Under the pieces are notes generated by a model. It was given only the letters and a program-made list of their open reading frames with translations. It had not been told where the DNA came from and ran no database searches. Positions 29,775-38,619 of a stretch of 46,962 nt of DNA are shown in pieces. Both the position numbers and the translations under genes were made by a program. The stretch covers positions 1-46,962 of the forward strand of contig NZ_LKBT01000069.1 of assembly GCF_002699985.1 (NCBI RefSeq). Reading direction: 5' to 3'. Position 1 is the stretch's first letter. Every line of letters begins with the position of its first letter. Origin of the DNA: Pseudomonas sp. ICMP 561 (lineage in GTDB: Bacteria; Pseudomonadota; Gammaproteobacteria; Pseudomonadales; Pseudomonadaceae).

Positions 29775-30821
29775 TCACGTACTCTCCCGCTCAATCACTT
29801 CACACTTGAGCAGATTCAAGCGCTGCAACTCCCCTTCCAGCTCGACCACTCCAAGACTCTGCAACAGCCGCGTCGCGGCCAGCACACCGATCTCCAGCGC
29901 AGGAGGTTTGATCGTGCTCAAACTGGGCAGCAGCATCTCGGCGAAGGCGTAATCACCAAACCCCAGCACTGCACAATCCTGCGGAATACGCAGCCCTGCG
30001 CGTTGCCCCGCCAGGAGGCCGCCCGCCGCCAGGTTGTCGTTGGCGAAGACAATCGCATCGGGTTTCTCGGCCGCGCTCATCAACGCCTGCATCGCCTGTT
30101 TGCCCGCTTCGAAGGGCGCGCGATCCGGGTCCGGTGCAAACAGGATCGGCGTCAGCCCCAGCTCGATCAGCGTCGCCGCGCAGCCGTCGCGGCGCTCAAT
30201 GGCACTGAAGTCACCCGCAGCGCTGTTCTGCACAAAGGCAATCTTTCGGTAGCCCTTGCCATGCAGGTAACGCGCAGCGGTGACACCCACCTCGTAGTGG
30301 GAAAAGCCGATCTGGATCGGCGCACGATCCGGCTGGTAATCCCAGGTTTCCACCAGTGGAATATCCGTGTCAGCCAGCATTTTCTCCGTGCCAGCGCTGT
30401 GAAAATGGCTGGTCACTACCAGTGCTGCAGGTGACCAACCGAGAAAGGCGCGAACAGCGCTCTCCTCCTGCTCCGCAGAGAAATAACTCGATGCCAAAAG
30501 CAACTGATATCCGTGCCGCGTGAGCGTGTCACTGAAGCCCTGAATGGTGCTGGCAAAGATCGGCCCGGAGATGTTCGGCACCACCATGCCAACGATTCGC
30601 CCGCGGGCCGACGCCAGACCGCCCGCCACCAGATTGGGTACATAACCCAGCTCCGCCACTGCGGAGGCAATACGCTCGCGGTGCTCGTCCGAGACCTGAT
30701 CCGGCTGATTGAAATAACGCGAGACCGTCATCGTCGAAACACCGACGTGTCTGGCCACCGTATCCAGCGTGATGCGCCCTGCCCCACGGCGTTTGCGGGG
30801 CGGACTTTTCTGATCGCTCAA
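29775..30821 (-). CDS. LacI/GntR-family transcriptional regulator
   Basis: 348 residues. N-terminal LacI helix-turn-helix (about 17-65; ITLDTVARHVGVSTMTVSRYF) with hinge helix LVAGGLASARG, then a periplasmic-binding-protein-like sensor (about 73-345) with VVPNISGPIFASTIQG and AIVFANDNLAAGG. Such regulators sense a sugar acid, sugar or phosphorylated intermediate; the GntR subgroup is closest by eye. Divergent from the receptor-monooxygenase genes, with the operator GTTAGCGCTAAC between them, so it probably represses that set and possibly itself. Confidence 0.9.
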   Translation of the reverse strand: MSDQKSPPRKRRGAGRITLDTVARHVGVSTMTVSRYFNQPDQVSDEHRERIASAVAELGYVPNLVAGGLASARGRIVGMVVPNISGPIFASTIQGFSDTLTRHGYQLLLASSYFSAEQEESAVRAFLGWSPAALVVTSHFHSAGTEKMLADTDIPLVETWDYQPDRAPIQIGFSHYEVGVTAARYLHGKGYRKIAFVQNSAAGDFSAIERRDGCAATLIELGLTPILFAPDPDRAPFEAGKQAMQALMSAAEKPDAIVFANDNLAAGGLLAGQRAGLRIPQDCAVLGFGDYAFAEMLLPSLSTIKPPALEIGVLAATRLLQSLGVVELEGELQRLNLLKCEVIEREST

Positions 30822-30906
30822 GGTTGATGCCCTTCTAACAAAAAGGAATATAAAAGTAATTTTTGAGTATTGGACGATCTATCCAGTCTTTACTGATACT
30901 GACGAT

Positions 30907-30918
30907 GTTAGCGCTAAC
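30907..30918. promoter_or_regulatory. LacI/GntR-type operator
   Basis: GTTAGCGCTAAC is a perfect 12-bp palindrome with the central CG step typical of LacI-family operators. It lies 86 bp from the regulator start and about 120 bp before the receptor ATG, just after a possible -35 TTGGAC (30870-30875). Confidence 0.75.
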
Positions 30919-31038
30919 GGAATGATCTTGTCAGCTACTCGCTTGAGCGAATGCCGCCGGAACACAGCCAACGCCTACATCAGGAGCAGTGACCGAAGAG
31001 TCACGGCAGTCAGGGCATATCTCAAGCGAGCATCGAAC

Positions 31039-33267
31039 ATGCAACACACCTCTGGGGACATCATTAAACCGACGCGCCTGGCGCAGGCCATCGCAGCAGC
31101 ACTGGCACTGACTTCGCTACAAGGCCTCGCCGCCGACAGCAACACCACCAATACCGACGGCCAGGCCGCAACCCTGCAAGCGGTGACGGTAACGGCCACC
31201 CGCCGCGAAGAATCGCTGCAGAAAGTACCAGTGGCGGTCTCTGTGGTTGAAGGCGAACAGCTAGAGCGCGATAACCGTAACGGCGTATCCAGCATCGTCC
31301 AGCAGATCCCCAGCCTGAACTTCCGCACCGGCGCATCAAACAAGGACACCTCGTTGTTCGTTCGTGGTGTGGGCACCATTTCCACCTCACCCGGCGTCGA
31401 GCCGACGGTTGCGACGGTGGTCGACGGCGTGGTTTACGCCAGGCCTGGTCAGGCGACGCTGGACTTGCTCGATCTGGATCGCATCGAAGTACTGCGCGGC
31501 CCGCAAGGCACACTGTTCGGCAAGAACGCTTCAGCGGGCGTGCTTAACGTGATCAGCAAGGCGCCCACTGAAGAAACCCATGGTTACATCGATCAGTCGT
31601 ACTACAGCGGCAACGAAAGCCGTACCCGTTTCGGCATCGGCGGCAGCCTGATCCCGGATACCCTCAAGGCTTCGATCACGACCCTGTTCGGCAGCTATGA
31701 CGGCAACGTCGACAACAAGGCCAACGGTCAGGAAGTCAACGGTTACAACCGCAAAGGCGCGCGCGGCAAGCTGGAATTCACGCCCAACGATGACGTCAAA
31801 CTGACGGTGATCGCCGACTACATGCAGTCCCACGATGACGTACCCAACGGAGTGGTCAGTTCCACGCTGAATCCGGCGTTTGCAGGTGCTTTGGCGCCGG
31901 TACGCGCCAGCGACCATAACCGTGACATCGTCAGCGATTACCGCAGCCACGTCGAAGACATCAACAAGGGATTGTCGGCCCAGCTGGACTGGAATCTGGG
32001 TGACTACACCCTGACCTCGATCACTGCATGGCGCGGCTGGAACAACACTCAATGGCAGGACGGCGATCGCTTGTCGAACATCACGGCGGCATTCCCCGGT
32101 ACTGAAGACAAGGGCGACCTGGACTTCAATCAGTACTCGCAGGAACTGCGTCTGGCCTCGCCAAAAGGTCAGTTTCTGGAGTATGTCGGTGGCCTGTATT
32201 ACATGCACGGCAAGGATGAAGAAACCTATCGCCGTACGCTGGTCACGCCAACCGCCAGCGCCGTGGGTGTCGCCGATTACGGGACGACCAGCGACAGCTA
32301 TTCGGTGTTTGGCGAAAGCACGCTGAACTTCACCCCGGCCTTCCGCGGGATCGCCGGTTTGCGCTGGACCCACGACGAACTGGAATACGATCACCGCCGG
32401 GTTTCGACGTCGCCTACCGCCGTCGCAGGGATCAACCCCGGCACCAGCAGTTCCGGTTCGGTGGATGAAGATGGCTGGTCAGGGCGTCTGGGTCTGCAAT
32501 ACGACCTCACCGACAACGTCATGACCTACCTGACCTACTCGCGCGGTTATAAAGGCCCGGCCTATAACGTGTTCTTCAACATGCAGCCGCGTGATACCGA
32601 CGCGCTCAAACCAGAGACTTCCAATACCTGGGAACTGGGCGTCAAGGCCACCAGCTGGAACAATCGTCTGGTCACCAACCTGGCGGTATTCCACAGCGAC
32701 TACGACAACTATCAGGCGAACTTCCTCGATACCGTGGCCGGCAGCGTAGTCACGCGACTCATCAACGCGGGCAGTGTTTCCACCGAAGGCGTGGAAGCCG
32801 ACTTCGCCTTGCAAGCCACGCAAAACCTCAAGCTTTCCGGCGCAGTGGCCTACACCAAGGCTCGCATCGACACCTTCTCCTGCCCGGCGGGCGCGGCGGC
32901 ATCGTGCAACGTTGACGGCAAAACCCTGCCCTTCTCTCCGGACTGGAAAAGCTACGTGCGGGCTGACTACAGCATCCCGCTGGACAATGGCCTGGATGTT
33001 GAACTGGGCACGGATTACAGCTGGCAGAGCGAAGTGCAGTACGACATCACTCAAAACCCGGACACGGTGCAAGGTGCCTACGGCATCTGGAACGCCAGCG
33101 TCGCACTGGCCGACTACAGCAACGGTTGGCGCGTGGCGCTACTGGCCAAGAACCTGGCAGACAAATCCTATTCGCCCGGCCTGGCCGCTACCGGCAACTA
33201 CATCACCCGCGCGGTACCGCGTGATGACGAGCGGTATTTCGGGGTGCAGTTGCGTAAGGATTTTTGA
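31039..33267 (+). CDS. TonB-dependent receptor of the catabolic operon
   Basis: 742 residues. ATG 31039 yields a signal peptide (LAQAIAAALALTSLQGLAA, cut near residue 32). TonB-box-like LQAVTVTATRREESLQKVP, plug domain to about 190 (RIEVLRGPQGTLFGKNASAG) and a beta-barrel ending YFGVQLRKDF with terminal Phe. It belongs to the large group of receptors for organic nutrients rather than classic siderophores (PVAVSVVEGEQLERD). Upstream ATG at 30922 would cover the operator-proximal leader and is rejected. A weak AGCGAG is the only ribosome site. Its neighbours suggest it imports the substrate of the monooxygenase and hydrolase next to it. Confidence 0.88.
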   Translation: MQHTSGDIIKPTRLAQAIAAALALTSLQGLAADSNTTNTDGQAATLQAVTVTATRREESLQKVPVAVSVVEGEQLERDNRNGVSSIVQQIPSLNFRTGASNKDTSLFVRGVGTISTSPGVEPTVATVVDGVVYARPGQATLDLLDLDRIEVLRGPQGTLFGKNASAGVLNVISKAPTEETHGYIDQSYYSGNESRTRFGIGGSLIPDTLKASITTLFGSYDGNVDNKANGQEVNGYNRKGARGKLEFTPNDDVKLTVIADYMQSHDDVPNGVVSSTLNPAFAGALAPVRASDHNRDIVSDYRSHVEDINKGLSAQLDWNLGDYTLTSITAWRGWNNTQWQDGDRLSNITAAFPGTEDKGDLDFNQYSQELRLASPKGQFLEYVGGLYYMHGKDEETYRRTLVTPTASAVGVADYGTTSDSYSVFGESTLNFTPAFRGIAGLRWTHDELEYDHRRVSTSPTAVAGINPGTSSSGSVDEDGWSGRLGLQYDLTDNVMTYLTYSRGYKGPAYNVFFNMQPRDTDALKPETSNTWELGVKATSWNNRLVTNLAVFHSDYDNYQANFLDTVAGSVVTRLINAGSVSTEGVEADFALQATQNLKLSGAVAYTKARIDTFSCPAGAAASCNVDGKTLPFSPDWKSYVRADYSIPLDNGLDVELGTDYSWQSEVQYDITQNPDTVQGAYGIWNASVALADYSNGWRVALLAKNLADKSYSPGLAATGNYITRAVPRDDERYFGVQLRKDF

Positions 33268-33288
33268 TTTTTCAAGACCAGCCAACTC

Positions 33289-33380
33289 CTGTTGGAGCGA
33301 GGCTTGCCCGCGAAGAACGATAAAGAGGAGTGCCTGACTATCCGCGTCGGCTCATTCGCGGGCAAGCCTCGCTCCAACAG
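33289..33380. repeat. REP inverted pair between the receptor and monooxygenase genes
   Basis: Arms 33289-33314 and 33355-33380 (26 bp, perfect). It separates the receptor from the three coupled enzyme genes and could uncouple their expression levels. Confidence 0.85.
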
Positions 33381-33407
33381 GTTGTGACGCACTCACAAGG
33401 AACTCAC

Positions 33408-34745
33408 ATGAGCAATACTCCACGCCAACTCAAACTCGGCGCCTTTCTCATGGCCACCGGGCACCATGTGGCGGCCTGGCGTCATCAGGATGTACCGGCC
33501 AACGCCGGGCTGGATTTCAAGCATTACAAACATTTGGCCCAGGTGGCCGAAGCAGCGAAATTCGACGCGCTGTTCGTCGCTGACAGCGTGGCTGCCGCAA
33601 CAGGCGCCAGCGCCAGTCACATGGCGCGCTCCGATCATTTTGAACCGCTGACATTGATGTCAGCGTTGAGCGCCGTCACCGAACACATCGGCCTGATCTG
33701 CACCGCCACCACCAGTTACAACGAGCCGTACCACGTGGCGCGTAAGTTCGCGTCGCTGGATCATCTGTCTGGTGGCCGTGCGGGCTGGAATCTGGTGACC
33801 TCCGATGCTGCCGCCGAGGCACAGAACTTCGGACGCGACGAACACATCGGTCACGCTGAACGCTACAGCCGCGCGCGCGAGTTTCATAAGGTCGTGACGG
33901 GCCTGTGGGACAGTTGGGAAGACGACGCCTTCGTGCGTGACAAGGCCAGCGGCGAGTATTACGACCCGGCCAAGCTGCATGTGCTGGATCATCAGGGCCA
34001 ACACTTCCGGGTCAAAGGCCCGCTGAACGTCGCCCGCTCACCTCAGGGTCAACCGGTGATCGTGCAGGCGGGCTCTTCCGAAGTGGGTCGTGAACTGGCG
34101 GCTGAAACCGCCGAAGTGGTGTTCACTGCTCAAACCTCGCTGGCCAATGCCCAAGCGTTCTATGCCGACATCAAAGGTCGCATGGCACGCTTCGACCGTA
34201 AGCCTGACAGCCTGAAAATCATGCCCGGCGTACTCGTGGTGGTGGGCGACAGTGAAGCCCTTGCCAAGGAAAAATTCGAAGCATTTCAGGAACTGGTGGA
34301 GCCGCAAGTCGGTGTCGCCTTGCTGGGCCGGATGCTGGGCAATTTCGATCTGTCCGCTTACGCCCTCGACGAACCGCTGCCGCCGCTACCGTTGACCGAC
34401 AGCGGGCAGCAAAGTCGCCAGAAGCTACTCACCCAATTGTCCCGGGATGAAAACCTGACCCTTGCTCAACTGGGCCGGCGCATTGCCGGAGGACGTGGTC
34501 ACTACAGCCTGATCGGCACCCCGACGCAAATCGCTGACCAACTGCAAGCCTGGTTCGAAGAACGCGCTGCCGACGGCTTCAATGTGTTGGTGCCGCACCT
34601 GCCCGGCGGTCTTGAAGACGTTGCTCGTTACGTGGTGCCTGAACTACAACGTCGTGGGCTGTTCCGCACGGAGTACAGCGGCAGTACGTTGCGGGAGAAC
34701 CTCGGCCTGCAACGGCCACGTCATCGTTTTTCCGGAGGATTCTGA
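33408..34745 (+). CDS. FMN-dependent monooxygenase, NtaA/SnaA/DszA family
   Basis: 445 residues, luciferase-like TIM barrel of the NtaA/SnaA/DszA/SoxA group. Signatures: LKLGAFLMATGHHVAAWRH, the ARKFASLDHLSGGRAGWNLVTS block near residue 110-130, and PVIVQAGSSEVGRELAAETAEVVFTAQTS near 225-250. These enzymes use FMNH2 from a separate reductase to oxidise organosulfur or amine compounds such as dibenzothiophene sulfone or nitrilotriacetate. No flavin reductase gene is nearby. ATG 33408 follows AAGGA. Its stop directly abuts the hydrolase GTG, so the two are co-translated. Substrate unknown. Confidence 0.87.
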   Translation: MSNTPRQLKLGAFLMATGHHVAAWRHQDVPANAGLDFKHYKHLAQVAEAAKFDALFVADSVAAATGASASHMARSDHFEPLTLMSALSAVTEHIGLICTATTSYNEPYHVARKFASLDHLSGGRAGWNLVTSDAAAEAQNFGRDEHIGHAERYSRAREFHKVVTGLWDSWEDDAFVRDKASGEYYDPAKLHVLDHQGQHFRVKGPLNVARSPQGQPVIVQAGSSEVGRELAAETAEVVFTAQTSLANAQAFYADIKGRMARFDRKPDSLKIMPGVLVVVGDSEALAKEKFEAFQELVEPQVGVALLGRMLGNFDLSAYALDEPLPPLPLTDSGQQSRQKLLTQLSRDENLTLAQLGRRIAGGRGHYSLIGTPTQIADQLQAWFEERAADGFNVLVPHLPGGLEDVARYVVPELQRRGLFRTEYSGSTLRENLGLQRPRHRFSGGF

Positions 34746-36086
34746 GTGAACTGCAATCCCTTGAGAGTCGCCAGCCTGCTGCTGGTATGGAGCCTTTCGT
34801 GCAGCGCATTCGCGCTCAATGGCGACCCGCGCCCGGACGCGCCTGAACTGGCCGCACGCGGCGCTTATCAAGTGGGCGTACGCACTGTTGATGTGGTTCA
34901 CCGCGATCAACTCAATATCCTCGCGGCGACCAGCACGGACAGCAATCCGCGTTACGACCGGCCGCTGCGTCTGGAAGTCTGGTATCCCGCGCAACAAAAA
35001 AACGGCCAGGCCGAGCTGAGCACGTACACCGATGTGCTGGGCGCAGGCGCCAACAACCCGGCCCGGCCCAATACTCCGTTCACGTTCGAAGGCCGCGCTG
35101 CCCGCGATGCGCAGCCGCTCAAGGACAAAGCGTTTCCGCTGGTGATCGTGTCCCACGGTTATCCGGGCTCACGCCTGCAGATGAGTTACCTGACCGAGTT
35201 CCTCGCCTCCCACGGCTATTTCGTCGTCGCTATTGATCACACGGAATCCACCCGCGCCGACCGGGCCGGTTTCGCCAGCACCCTGCTCAACCGCCCTCTG
35301 GATATTCTGTTTGTACTGGACCAGATCACGGACTGGGCGAAGTCGGGCAGCGGTAACCCTTTCGCCGGAAAAATAGACGTCAGCCACACCGCGCTGCTCG
35401 GCTATTCCATGGGCGGCTACGGCGTGCTGAATGCAGCGGGCGTCGGTACCGGTGCTGCGGCTTTACGCTTTGCCCCCGGCACGGCTTTGCAGGCCAGACA
35501 AGCGGGCAATCCGGATTTCGAGGCTAAAAGAGACACCCGCATCAAAGCGCTGATCGCCTTCGCGCCATGGGGTGGCCAGCAAGGCCTGATGGACGAAAAA
35601 GGGCTGGCGGGCCTGCGCGTGCCCAGCCTGTTCATCGCAGGCGATCAGGACGATGTCGCCGGTTACGCTGACGGGGTCAGACGCCTGGCGGAAGGGGCGA
35701 AAAACGCTGACCGCTACCTGCTGGTTTACGAAAACGCACGGCATAACATTGCGCCCAATCCCCCGCCTGCAGCCGCGCGCAGTCACCCCGACGACTTTTC
35801 CGCCTATGCTGAGCCGGTCTGGGACAGCAGTCGCATCAACAACATCAACCAGCACTTTGTCCTGGCCTTTCTCGATCAGCAGCTCAAAAGCGTCGATCGC
35901 CAGCCGTGGCTGACTCTGGTGCCACGGGCCGCCGACGGCAAATGGTCGAAAGACGAAACCGGACGCGAAAAACCTGATCACAGTTACTGGAAAGGCTTCA
36001 AGAATCGCAGCGCTCTGGGCCTGGAATTCTATCACTGGCCAGCGCAAGCGACCCCGTCTTCGACTACCCAACGAGACCCACAATGA
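34746..36086 (+). CDS. Secreted alpha/beta hydrolase (PAF-acetylhydrolase/dienelactone type)
   Basis: 446 residues, starting with GTG directly after the previous stop and behind GGAGG. A signal peptide (LLLVWSLSCSAFA, cut near residue 23) suggests a periplasmic enzyme. Alpha/beta-hydrolase core with oxyanion-loop SHGYPGS (136-142), nucleophile Ser221 in GYSMGG, an acid candidate Asp301 in GDQDD and His332 in ARHN, all in the right order. It would cleave an ester or lactone. Its periplasmic location between a TonB receptor and a cytoplasmic monooxygenase suggests it trims the imported compound. It overlaps the reductase gene by ATGA. Confidence 0.82.
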   Translation: MNCNPLRVASLLLVWSLSCSAFALNGDPRPDAPELAARGAYQVGVRTVDVVHRDQLNILAATSTDSNPRYDRPLRLEVWYPAQQKNGQAELSTYTDVLGAGANNPARPNTPFTFEGRAARDAQPLKDKAFPLVIVSHGYPGSRLQMSYLTEFLASHGYFVVAIDHTESTRADRAGFASTLLNRPLDILFVLDQITDWAKSGSGNPFAGKIDVSHTALLGYSMGGYGVLNAAGVGTGAAALRFAPGTALQARQAGNPDFEAKRDTRIKALIAFAPWGGQQGLMDEKGLAGLRVPSLFIAGDQDDVAGYADGVRRLAEGAKNADRYLLVYENARHNIAPNPPPAAARSHPDDFSAYAEPVWDSSRINNINQHFVLAFLDQQLKSVDRQPWLTLVPRAADGKWSKDETGREKPDHSYWKGFKNRSALGLEFYHWPAQATPSSTTQRDPQ

Positions 36087-37120
36087 CTTATACCGCTGCC
36101 GAAAATCGCTACGAAAAAATCCCCTATCGCCGCACCGGCCGCAGTGGGCTGGTCCTGCCTGCGCTGTCGCTGGGCCTTTGGCACAACTTTGGCGACAGCA
36201 CGCCGCTCGACACCCAACGCGCCATGCTGCGCACGGCGTTCGATCTGGGCATCAATCACTTCGATCTGGCCAACAACTATGGCCCACCCTATGGCAGCGC
36301 CGAGACTAATTTCGGCAAGCTGTTCCAGGAGGACTTCAAGCAGTATCGCGATGAGCTGATCATCTCCACAAAGGCCGGCTGGGACATGTGGCCAGGCCCT
36401 TATGGCCAGGGCGGTGGCTCGCGCAAATACGTGCTGGCCAGCCTCGATCAGAGCCTGCAGCGCATGGGCCTGGATTACGTGGATATCTTCTACTCGCATC
36501 GCTTCGACCCGGACACGCCACTGGAAGAAACCGCCAGCGCCCTGGCCACTGCGGTGCAACAGGGTAAGGCGCTGTACATCGGCATTTCCTCGTACTCCGG
36601 TAGTAAAACCCGTGAAATCGCCGCGCTGCTGAAAGAGTGGAAAGTGCCGTTGTTGATTCACCAGCCAGCCTACAACCTGCTCAATCGCTGGGTAGAAAAG
36701 GACTTGCTGGACACCACCGATGAGCTGGGCGCCGGGGTCATCGTTTTCACCGCACTGGCTCAGGGTTTGCTGACCGACAAGTACCTCAACGGCGTTCCGC
36801 AGGATGCCCGGGTCAACCGTCCGGGGGGCGGCTCGTTGCAGGCGTCGCACTTGTCCGAAGCCAACATCGCTCACGTTCGCGCCTTGAACGAGATCGCCAA
36901 ACGTCGCGGCCAGAGCCTTGCGCAAATGGCCCTGGCGTGGACCCTGCGCGACCCGCGCGTGACCTCGGCCCTGATTGGTGCGAGCCGTCCGGAGCAAATC
37001 GTCGAGAACGTCGAAGCACTGAAGAACCTCGAGTTCAGTCAGGAAGAACTGACCGAAATCGACCGTTTCGCTCAGGAAGGCGGCATCAACCTCTGGGAGA
37101 AACCGTCGTTGGCGGAGTAA
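36083..37120 (+). CDS. Aldo/keto reductase, YghZ/MgrA-like
   Basis: 345 residues, TIM-barrel NADPH-dependent reductase of the AKR14 group (E. coli YghZ acts on L-glyceraldehyde 3-phosphate and methylglyoxal). Catalytic tetrad visible: Asp61 and Tyr66 in FDLANNYG, Lys97 in STKAGWDMWPGPYG, and the His in YSHRFD. NADPH-binding end: GASRPEQIVENV. Complete at its C-terminus (NLWEKPSLAE). Translationally coupled to the hydrolase. It may reduce an aldehyde released by the monooxygenase. The last codons are duplicated 223 bp downstream. Confidence 0.88.
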   Translation: MTYTAAENRYEKIPYRRTGRSGLVLPALSLGLWHNFGDSTPLDTQRAMLRTAFDLGINHFDLANNYGPPYGSAETNFGKLFQEDFKQYRDELIISTKAGWDMWPGPYGQGGGSRKYVLASLDQSLQRMGLDYVDIFYSHRFDPDTPLEETASALATAVQQGKALYIGISSYSGSKTREIAALLKEWKVPLLIHQPAYNLLNRWVEKDLLDTTDELGAGVIVFTALAQGLLTDKYLNGVPQDARVNRPGGGSLQASHLSEANIAHVRALNEIAKRRGQSLAQMALAWTLRDPRVTSALIGASRPEQIVENVEALKNLEFSQEELTEIDRFAQEGGINLWEKPSLAE

Positions 37121-37179
37121 CCGACCTCAATAAATACACCTTCCTGTGGAATGCAATCTCCCTTGTGGAACGCAATCCC

Positions 37180-37282
37180 TGTGGGAGCTGGGCTTGGTCT
37201 GGGCGGCATTCCGACGATATATGAGACGTGGATTGAAGACATACCGCGTTATCGTTTATCGCGGGCAAGCCCGGCTCCCACA
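37180..37282. repeat. Composite REP pair within copy A
   Basis: Right arm is a normal ATCGCGGGCAAGCCCGGCTC type; left arm starts TGTGGGAGCTGGGC but continues with TTGGTCTGGGCGGCATTCC instead of TTGCCCGCGA, so only the outer parts pair. Confidence 0.7.
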
Positions 37283-37386
37283 AGGGATCTCCAACCGCCG
37301 CAAGTGCACCAACGCAAGGGAAAAGCCGTCGTTGGCGGAGTGAAACCCCAAACGTAATAAATGCACTCCCTGTGAAATGTATTCCC

Positions 37387-37490
37387 CTGTAGGAGCCGGG
37401 CTTGGTCTGGGCGGCATTCCGACGATGCATGAGACGCGGATTGAAGACATACCGCGTTATCGTTTATCGCGGGCAAGCCCGGCTCCCACA
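37387..37490. repeat. Composite REP pair within copy B
   Basis: Same composite left arm (CTGTAGGAGCCGGGC then TTGGTCTGGGCGGCATTCC) and same right arm as in copy A. Confidence 0.7.
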
Positions 37491-37545
37491 AAGGGATCTT
37501 CATTAGCCTGACGATTTATTTGCAGTCAGAGATAAGTGAGCAAAA

Positions 37546-38475
37546 ATGAAATCCATCGCACTACTCTTCGCAGGCCTCCTTGGCCTTGCATCGGCCCACT
37601 CTGCCCTGGCGGCAGACCCACAGACCCTGCGAGTTGGCTACCAGAAAGGCTCCATCGCTTTGGTGATCGCCAAGGAAAAAGGCCTGCTGGAAAACCGCTT
37701 CGCCGACACCAAAATTCAATGGATCGAATTCCCGGCGGGTCCTCAAATGCTTGAGGCGCTCAACATCGGCGCACTGGATTTAGGTTCCACCGGCGATATT
37801 CCGCCGCTGTTTGCTCAGGCGGCTGGTGCTGATCTGGTCTACGTCGGTGCCGAACCCGCCAAGCCCGCCGCAGAAACCATCCTGGTGCGCAAGGACAGCC
37901 CACTGCAAAACGTCGCTGACCTGAAAGGCAAGAAAGTCGCCTTCCAGAAAGGCTCCAGTTCCAACAACGTCTTGCTGCGTGCGCTGAACAAAGCCGGGTT
38001 GACCTTCAAGGACATCCAGCCGATTTACCTCACCCCCGCCGACGCCCGTGCCGCCTTCGAACAAGGCAGCGTCGATGCCTGGGCAATCTGGGACCCTTAC
38101 GCCTCGCTGGCCCTGATCGAAGGCCACAGCCGTCTGCTGGCCGACGGTACCGGGCTGGGTTTGTCCGGGCCGATCTACAGCGCACGTCGCGACTACGCCA
38201 CACAGCACCCGGACTTTGTTCATGCAGTGCTTGATGAACTCACCGCCGCCGAAGCCCTGACTCGCAGCCAGCGTCAACAAAGCATCGACATTTTGACAAG
38301 CTCCATGGGGCTGCCGGAACAGGTGATCACCCGCTACCTGGACAACCGGCCGCCGTCGCCGATCCTGCCGGTAGACGCCAACATCATCGCCGCGCAACAG
38401 GCGACGGCGGATCTGTTCTTCCAGAACAAACTGCTGCCAAAGAAGATTAATGTCCAGGAAGCCGTCTGGAAATAA
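37546..38475 (+). CDS. SsuA-like aliphatic sulfonate ABC binding protein
   Basis: 309 residues with signal peptide (cut after SALA near residue 22) and SsuA-type binding fold: LRVGYQKGSIALVIAKEKGL, FPAGPQMLEALNIGALDLGSTGDIPPLFAQAAG and LTPADARAAFEQGSVDAWAIWDPY. The YQKG and GDIPP elements are hallmarks of aliphatic sulfonate binders. Lipobox absent, so soluble in the periplasm. ATG 37546 has AAGTGAG upstream. 144 nt before tauA with no own ATPase or permease; it may share TauBC or a distant SsuBC. Confidence 0.87.
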   Translation: MKSIALLFAGLLGLASAHSALAADPQTLRVGYQKGSIALVIAKEKGLLENRFADTKIQWIEFPAGPQMLEALNIGALDLGSTGDIPPLFAQAAGADLVYVGAEPAKPAAETILVRKDSPLQNVADLKGKKVAFQKGSSSNNVLLRALNKAGLTFKDIQPIYLTPADARAAFEQGSVDAWAIWDPYASLALIEGHSRLLADGTGLGLSGPIYSARRDYATQHPDFVHAVLDELTAAEALTRSQRQQSIDILTSSMGLPEQVITRYLDNRPPSPILPVDANIIAAQQATADLFFQNKLLPKKINVQEAVWK

Positions 38476-38619
38476 CGCCCTGATTCAAGGGAAGAGCCAT
38501 GGGCGATCCCTCAACGAAATCGCTCATAAGCTAATGCAAAAAAGTTATTTATTTAGAGTTTCTTAGATCATTTAGTCTCCTGCTTCAGCCAGTCCCCGGC
38601 CAGCCTGATTCGGAGCTTC

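Larger units (their letters stand above)
37095..37490 (+). repeat. Tandem duplication of the reductase 3' end plus REP
   Basis: Copy A (37095-37282) starts inside the last codons of the reductase gene and runs through a REP pair. Copy B (37318-37490) repeats it with a period of 223 bp at the left and 208 bp at the right. The first 26 bp agree at 23 positions, and the last 52 bp (37231-37282 and 37439-37490) are identical. Copy B even encodes the tail EKPSLAE and a stop (TGA instead of TAA). The 425-nt gap 37121-37545 contains nothing else but a short leader for the next gene. Confidence 0.85.

Noticed and set aside
37146..37343. Small protein ending EKPSLAE after the reductase gene
   Set aside because: The ending comes from the tandem duplication of the reductase 3' end; the rest of the frame is REP DNA.
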